Made by a program: the position numbers and the translations under genes. From NCBI GenBank assembly GCA_963578625.1, contig CAUZEO010000202.1, positions 1-9,707 on the forward strand: a DNA stretch of 9,707 bases. Reading direction: 5' to 3'. This DNA is from CAUZEO01 sp963578625. GTDB taxonomy: Bacteria > Verrucomicrobiota > Kiritimatiellia > SLOV01. The notes under the pieces were generated by a model, which had not been told where the DNA came from, searched no databases, and saw only the letters and a program-made list of their open reading frames with translations. Shown one piece after another: positions 6,798 through 9,707 of this stretch. Every line of letters starts with the position of its first letter. The first letter of the stretch is position 1.

Positions 6798-6890
6798 GAC
6801 CACGTGATCTTATTTTTTCGGTTCGACTACGCTTTCCAGGCTCAATTCCTGCCGCGCTGATATGGTCTATTCACGAGCCGCTCATTCGCC

Positions 6891-6950
6891 GTACGGCGGG
6901 GACCGCCGTCTCCATGTTCTGCCCGCCGTGCTCGAAAATGAATTGATCAT
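6891..6950 (+). repeat. Shortened copy of the GC-rich dispersed element
   Basis: The first 24 bases (6891-6914) are identical to 1122-1145. The end, CCCGCCGTGCTCGAAAATG then AATTGATCAT, corresponds to 1200-1228 with a few changes, and both copies are followed by GGCC(A/T)TTA. The middle, including most of the right inverted arm present at 1123-1208, is missing here. Confidence 0.65.
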
Positions 6951-7004
6951 TACGCGGCCATTAGTCAGAACATCGACATTCTCAATGTCCAACATCTCTT
7001 CCCT

Positions 7005-7040
7005 TGGACATTCGAAATTGAGCATTCGATATTGGACATT
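7005..7040 (+). repeat. ATTCGA/GACATT dispersed repeat, copy 1
   Basis: A 36-base stretch (core TTCGAAATTGAGCATTCGAT) identical to 8297-8332 except for one base (7034 against 8326). Noncoding at both sites. Related, more diverged sequence is seen at 6972-6996 and 9635-9665. Confidence 0.65.
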
Positions 7041-7101
7041 CCGGAAAGAAACTGGGGGAGTATATGAGCTTGCGGCTTAGGGTTCCGGTTGGGCTCCGCT
7101 A

Positions 7102-7120
7102 CACGGGTCAGATACCCGTG
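7102..7120. repeat. CACGGGT/ACCCGTG hairpin at the end of the prepilin gene
   Basis: A perfect 7-bp stem with a 5-base loop, immediately after the prepilin stop codon (7121-7123 on the minus strand). A related stem (ACGGGT/ACCCGT, then GCCAC) occurs at 8424-8438, and a partial one near 8349. There is no T-run, so it is better described as a dispersed hairpin than as an intrinsic terminator. Confidence 0.5.
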
Positions 7121-7927
7121 CTAGGGGAGAGGCTGCTTGATTGACCAGGCTTCGGGCCAGGGGTAGCGCTCGCTGGTTCCATCGGGGTCGGGCCGGAACG
7201 ACTCGGCATGGCCGTCCACCAGGACCATGTTGAGTTGATCCAGATGGCGTAAGGCATCGTGATCCAAGGATGGATGGAACGGGTCGAGCATCCACTGATA
7301 GAATTCTATGCCGCTCTGATAGCCAATCCATGCCCGCCCGGCATTCTGCGACCGCGATAGCGAAAGCATCCATCTCCGGTAGTCGAACACCCAGACTGTC
7401 CGGCCTGGATTCGAGGTGTCGATCAGGTAGTTGGGCAGGTACGGGCCGCCCTGCACTTTCCCGGTCACAGGAGGAACAATGACGGATGATGTCCCGGAAC
7501 CATGCACTGCGTTGATCGAATATCCGCCGGTGCTGCCGAGCGGGTAATCTGCCTCATCATATCCTGCGTGGAAATAATAGTCCCAGGGCTGATATTCATC
7601 CGGATATTTTTTGCCCTGAAATGCGGGACAGTTCAGCGTCGTGGGCGCGATGTACGATCCCTGCTCCAGATCCTGCGCCCAACTGATGTAGAAGGGAAAC
7701 CTTCCGTCCTGATCCTGGGTACGGATCCGAAGTCCGATCCCAATCTGGTGGAGATTCGAGAGGCAGTAGGTGCTCCAGGCCCGGTCGCGGGCTTGCCGGA
7801 CCGCCGGCATCAGCAGGGCGGCAAGGATGGAAATGATGGCGATGACAACGAGGAGCTCGATGAGGGTGAAGCCGCCGGTTCCGCGTTTTTCGTCAACCGA
7901 GCGCCGTGTTTCACTCATTGCGTTCAT
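7121..7927 (-). CDS. Prepilin-like (pseudopilin) protein with H-X9-DG motif
   Basis: A 268-residue protein of the large PVC-group pseudopilin family. A short polar leader (MNAMSETRRSVDEKRGTGG) is followed by FTLIELLVVIAIISILAALL: the prepilin peptidase cuts after the Gly, Phe becomes +1, and Glu at +5 is kept. The hydrophobic helix is followed by an extended soluble domain with CLSNLHQIGIGLRI, LNCPAFQGKKYP and GYSINAVHG. His228 and Asp238-Gly239 form the H-x9-DG motif (H-LDQLNMVLV-DG) that names the family, and the protein ends near DGTSERYPWPEAW. It would be exported and processed by type II secretion/type IV pilus machinery, though no such machinery gene is in the window. The start at 7927 is chosen because it gives a normal leader; an ATG at 7918 is equally possible, and neither has a strong ribosome site. 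It is the intact paralog of the broken gene at 1315-1790. Confidence 0.85.
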   Translation of the reverse strand: MNAMSETRRSVDEKRGTGGFTLIELLVVIAIISILAALLMPAVRQARDRAWSTYCLSNLHQIGIGLRIRTQDQDGRFPFYISWAQDLEQGSYIAPTTLNCPAFQGKKYPDEYQPWDYYFHAGYDEADYPLGSTGGYSINAVHGSGTSSVIVPPVTGKVQGGPYLPNYLIDTSNPGRTVWVFDYRRWMLSLSRSQNAGRAWIGYQSGIEFYQWMLDPFHPSLDHDALRHLDQLNMVLVDGHAESFRPDPDGTSERYPWPEAWSIKQPLP

Positions 7928-8175
7928 TTCAGAAGAAAATAGACCTATTTCAGGAATATGACGAGGGTTTTCAAGCCGAAAACATGGGGAACCATGGCTG
8001 GGCACTTGGTTGGACGTCCAGGTTTCGGGTTTCTGTTCGGCCTTCGGCCACGGTGTTCGATTCTCGGGGCTCGCGGCCGCAAATTGCACGGCTGATTGAG
8101 GTGTACTCAGAAACAAAGTTTCAGGGCTGCCACAAATCGCGCCGCGCCATCGAAGTTTTCAGGTACGAGAGTCCC

Positions 8176-8229
8176 CCCTTCGTCACGAGCTTTGTCGAAA
8201 ACAGGACCGACGAAGCTCCCGACGAAGGG
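8176..8229. repeat. Long imperfect hairpin (20 paired bases)
   Basis: CCCTTCGTC (8176-8184) pairs with GACGAAGGG (8221-8229). After a 2x2 internal loop, GAGCTTTGTCG (8187-8197) pairs with CGACGAAGCTC (8208-8218) with one G-T wobble. The loop is ten bases. It resembles a REP/BIME-type or small MITE-like element; no coding role is seen. Confidence 0.55.
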
Positions 8230-8296
8230 AGAGATTCTCAAACAAGGTTTACGGGAGCAAGGTTGGTCAGAAAATGTCGAAAATCGAAGGTCGTGA

Positions 8297-8332
8297 TGGA
8301 CATTCGAAATTGAGCATTCGATATTCGACATT
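8297..8332 (+). repeat. ATTCGA/GACATT dispersed repeat, copy 2
   Basis: Identical to 7005-7040 at 35 of 36 positions and in the same orientation, 1292 bases away. Confidence 0.65.
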
Positions 8333-8423
8333 TCTGTGACCCGAACCGTGGGATCCCCGTGCTACGCAACCTTTGCCACACACACTCGAACCTCGCACTC
8401 GTCCCTTTCCCGAGGCTCTGCAT

Positions 8424-8438
8424 ACGGGTCACACCCGT
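8424..8438. repeat. ACGGGT/ACCCGT hairpin, related to 7102-7120
   Basis: A 6-bp stem with a 3-base loop, followed by GCCAC. Same family as the hairpin after the prepilin stop. It sits directly beyond the terminator of the PEP-CTERM gene. Confidence 0.45.
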
Positions 8439-8443
8439 GCCAC

Positions 8444-8482
8444 AAAAACGGCCGGTTCCGCGCTTTCGCGTGGAACCGGCCG
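8444..8482 (-). terminator. Intrinsic terminator of the PEP-CTERM gene
   Basis: On the minus strand CGGCCGGTTCC (8482-8472) pairs perfectly with GGAACCGGCCG (8459-8449). The stem is extended by CGC/GCG closed by a GAAA tetraloop, and is followed at once by five T (8448-8444). It lies 28 bases after the stop codon at 8511. A very strong, textbook rho-independent terminator. Confidence 0.9.
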
Positions 8483-8510
8483 GGTAATTCAATTTCGTTG
8501 ATGTGCAGTC

Positions 8511-9269
8511 TTATCGACGGCGCATCCGAAAGGCCACGATCGTCATGCCCAATCCGATCAGCGCGATCGAGGAGGGCTCGGGAATGACATCGCCGGTGAT
8601 GGTGAGGGCATCTGCACCATATAATTGCCCATCTACATGTCCGGCACTTCCTACTTTGCGGAATCCGAATCCAAGGCGTTCACCAGGCAATACCAAAATG
8701 TCCTGAAGACCGGATTCGGCGCCCAAATCAAGCGCCTGGTCACTGGTGTCGCCGCCACTCGTGAACGAATACAATGTCGCGTAAGGAGCGCCGGACGCAT
8801 TGTAATGAATCACCTGTGCACGAATCCCACCCGTGGTATCGGTCGCATCGAGTACAAGCGTGCCATCGAAACTGTAAAGGCCACCGGCCAGCGGGGGAGC
8901 CGGCGTGAAAATCATGGTCGCGTCCGCTTGATTTCCATCAGACAAGAGTGTCGGCTGCGTTCCATCTTGCGCCGGTCCGTCCAGAAACGCCTCACTCGAA
9001 CCTACGCCACTGGTGGATTCCCAGCGCATTCTCGCGGAACTCCACTGCTGCGTGCGCATGCCAGAGTAGTTTCCCCACGGACTGTTTCGGTGGTGCCGCC
9101 AGGTAGCTCCGCCGAAATCTTCGAATCCCGGATCAGGCTCCTGGCCATCCGCCACGCCGATATCCGGTCCGGAGAACCAAGGCACCTGGTAGGCGTGGAT
9201 CGTAGCACTCGCCTGACTCGCTATGCACAGCCCGGCGATCGCAATTATTACTTTCAAAGCATTCTTCAT
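8511..9269 (-). CDS. Secreted PEP-CTERM protein with one copy of the shared module
   Basis: A 252-residue exported protein. Residues 1-22 are a signal peptide (MKNALKVIIAIAGL...ASA). Residues about 24-224 are one copy of the module found twice in the protein at 4961-6688: WFSGPDIGVADGQEPDPGF, WRHHRNSPWGNYSGMRTQQW, RWEST, LYSFDGTLVLDATDT, ERLGFGFRKV. The tail is a complete PEP-CTERM signal: Pro230-Glu231-Pro232, a hydrophobic helix (about 235-247) and a basic end RMRRR. Such tails are recognised by an exosortase and are typical of proteins exported to the envelope or exopolysaccharide matrix; no exosortase gene is in the window. The start is secured by AGAGG six bases before the ATG. It is monocistronic, with its own terminator at 8444-8482. 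Function unknown; the beta-rich module might bind polysaccharide. Confidence 0.85.
   Translation of the reverse strand: MKNALKVIIAIAGLCIASQASATIHAYQVPWFSGPDIGVADGQEPDPGFEDFGGATWRHHRNSPWGNYSGMRTQQWSSARMRWESTSGVGSSEAFLDGPAQDGTQPTLLSDGNQADATMIFTPAPPLAGGLYSFDGTLVLDATDTTGGIRAQVIHYNASGAPYATLYSFTSGGDTSDQALDLGAESGLQDILVLPGERLGFGFRKVGSAGHVDGQLYGADALTITGDVIPEPSSIALIGLGMTIVAFRMRRR
9055..9104 (-). repeat. 50-base perfect inverted repeat, arm 2
   Basis: Reverse complement of 5948-5997 with no mismatch, in the same codon frame of the homologous module. A second, shorter identical block (18 bases, 9162-9179 against 5873-5890) lies further upstream in both genes. Confidence 0.9.
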
Positions 9270-9275
9270 AATTTA

Positions 9276-9280
9276 CCTCT
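9276..9280 (-). promoter_or_regulatory. Ribosome binding site of the PEP-CTERM gene
   Basis: AGAGG on the minus strand, six bases before the ATG at 9269. Good spacing, consistent with the signal peptide that begins there. Confidence 0.65.
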
Positions 9281-9457
9281 CTACTGGTTCGATGTACTTC
9301 AGTCACCAATCAACGCGTCAAAAAAACATATTTCAAGGACACGCCACCTGCCGACACATACGCTAGCAAGAGCCCGGCACACAGTCCAGCACTATTTTGG
9401 AGCATTTTGGAAATTTCCGGACAAATTATTCGATTTCCCCGACTTTTTCGGATTTGT

Positions 9458-9486
9458 GGGGACTGGGACTGGAATTGGGGACCGGG
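9458..9486 (+). repeat. G-rich imperfect tandem repeat, possible G-quadruplex
   Basis: Four runs of three or four G (9458-9461, 9465-9467, 9477-9480, 9484-9486) with loops of 3, 9 and 3 bases, made of GGGACT/GGGACC/GGAATT-like units. It meets a loose G-quadruplex pattern. It lies about 190 bases upstream of the PEP-CTERM start. Confidence 0.35.
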
Positions 9487-9564
9487 ATTGGACCCCCTTT
9501 CTCATTTTCGCACCTCCTCATCTCTCCTCTTAATCCCTCCTCCTCATCGAGATTCATTTGGCCG

Positions 9565-9598
9565 GAATGTCGCTGACACTGTCGCTCCGATGTGGTCC
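9565..9598 (+). repeat. Dispersed repeat, copy 2 (shared with 1061-1098)
   Basis: Carries the same 13-base and 20-base blocks as 1061-1098 with a shorter spacer of one base. Confidence 0.6.
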
Positions 9599-9671
9599 AT
9601 TCCAAGTTGACCTTCTAGGCCCAAGTTACTCAGAAATTCGACATTTGAAATTCGGTATTCGGGTTTCATTC

Positions 9672-9693
9672 GTCATTGGGTATTTCGTCATTC
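9672..9693 (+). repeat. TCATT-rich dispersed repeat, copy 2
   Basis: Matches 4723-4745 apart from one missing T. It is preceded by ATTCGACATTTGAAATTCGG (9636-9655), a diverged relative of the repeat at 7005 and 8297. Confidence 0.5.
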
Positions 9694-9707
9694 GTAATTA
9701 TAAGTAG

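Larger units (their letters stand above)
6689..7120. other. Gene-free gap with hairpin and dispersed repeats
   Basis: Lies between the converging ends of the two-module protein gene and the prepilin gene. No real gene. It contains the hairpin cluster at 6753-6797, a T-rich stretch after it (6811-6819), a shortened copy of the GC-rich element (6891-6950), the ATTCGA repeat (7005-7040) and a small hairpin next to the prepilin stop (7102-7120). Confidence 0.6.
7928..8510. other. Gene-free gap with long hairpin, repeats and terminator
   Basis: Separates the prepilin gene from the end of the PEP-CTERM gene. No convincing coding sequence. It holds GGCCTTCGGCC at 8040-8050, a long imperfect hairpin (8176-8229), an ATTCGA repeat (8297-8332), a CACGGGT-type hairpin (8424-8438) and the intrinsic terminator of the PEP-CTERM gene (8444-8482). 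Confidence 0.6.
9270..9707. other. Gene-free 5' region of the PEP-CTERM gene, repeat-bearing
   Basis: No supported gene. It contains the upstream region of the PEP-CTERM gene (no convincing promoter match), a palindrome GGAAATTTCC at 9409-9418, a G-rich imperfect tandem stretch at 9458-9486, a pyrimidine-rich stretch (about 9505-9545), and copies of two dispersed repeats (9565-9598 and 9672-9693). Confidence 0.55.

Noticed and set aside
6862..7080. 72-residue plus-strand open frame in the gap
   Set aside because: It is a translation of the dispersed repeats (6891-6950 and 7005-7040), a common source of false small proteins.
8107..8331. 74-residue minus-strand open frame
   Set aside because: Lies across the long hairpin (8176-8229) and the ATTCGA repeat; structure and repeat content explain it better than coding.
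9318..9352. Sigma-54-like promoter upstream of the PEP-CTERM gene (TGGCGTGTCCTTGAA on the minus strand)
   Set aside because: The spacing between GG and the second element is nine bases rather than ten, and the second element is GA instead of GC, so it does not meet the consensus.
8625..9533. 302-residue plus-strand open frame
   Set aside because: Antisense to the PEP-CTERM gene, whose signal peptide, module and sorting tail are unmistakable. The translation shows no domain and runs into repeat DNA.
1..9707. CRISPR arrays, tRNA or rRNA genes, insertion-sequence transposases
   Set aside because: No regularly spaced repeat-spacer pattern, no cloverleaf or rRNA sequence I could recognise, and no transposase-like reading frame; the repeats seen are dispersed, not arrayed.

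Overview
The window looks like bacterial DNA from the PVC group (Verrucomicrobiota, Kiritimatiellota, Lentisphaerota or Planctomycetota). The reasons are two paralogous prepilins of the H-X9-DG type, a PEP-CTERM sorting signal, a ~70-residue Tyr-Trp-Arg-Val type domain familiar from verrucomicrobial secreted proteins, and wide repeat-filled gaps between genes. This placement is by protein type only; no rRNA or tRNA gene is present.

Layout, left to right. (1) 1-976: a divergent pair. The N-terminus of an SGNH/GDSL hydrolase runs off the left edge on the minus strand, and a phytanoyl-CoA-dioxygenase-like protein lies on the plus strand. (2) 977-1314: a repeat-filled gap. (3) 1315-1790 minus: a broken prepilin gene, frameshifted by an internal deletion whose junction sits on a short direct repeat. 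(4) 1941-4379: a two-gene plus-strand unit, a sialidase-like beta-propeller protein followed 21 bases later by a TIM-barrel glycoside-hydrolase-like protein. (5) 4380-4960: a gap with repeats. (6) 4961-6688: a secreted 575-residue protein built as two copies of [~195-residue module + ~70-residue Tyr-Trp-Arg-Val domain]. (7) 6689-7120: a gap with an unusual hairpin and repeats. (8) 7121-7927 minus: an intact H-X9-DG prepilin. (9) 7928-8510: a gap with a long hairpin, repeats and a textbook intrinsic terminator. (10) 8511-9269 minus: a secreted PEP-CTERM protein carrying a third copy of the ~195-residue module. (11) 9270-9707: a repeat-bearing gap.

The left half reads as a small carbohydrate-catabolism locus (esterase, dioxygenase, sialidase-like protein, glycosidase-like protein). 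The right half reads as a surface or export locus (two modular secreted proteins and a pseudopilin).

The most interesting signal is in the right half. The shared module occurs three times in two genes of opposite orientation. A block of 50 bases is perfectly identical and in the same codon frame in both genes, as an inverted repeat. Recombination across it would invert about 3 kb and exchange the C-terminal ends, moving the PEP-CTERM anchor from one protein to the other. The sequence shows the architecture; the switching is a hypothesis.
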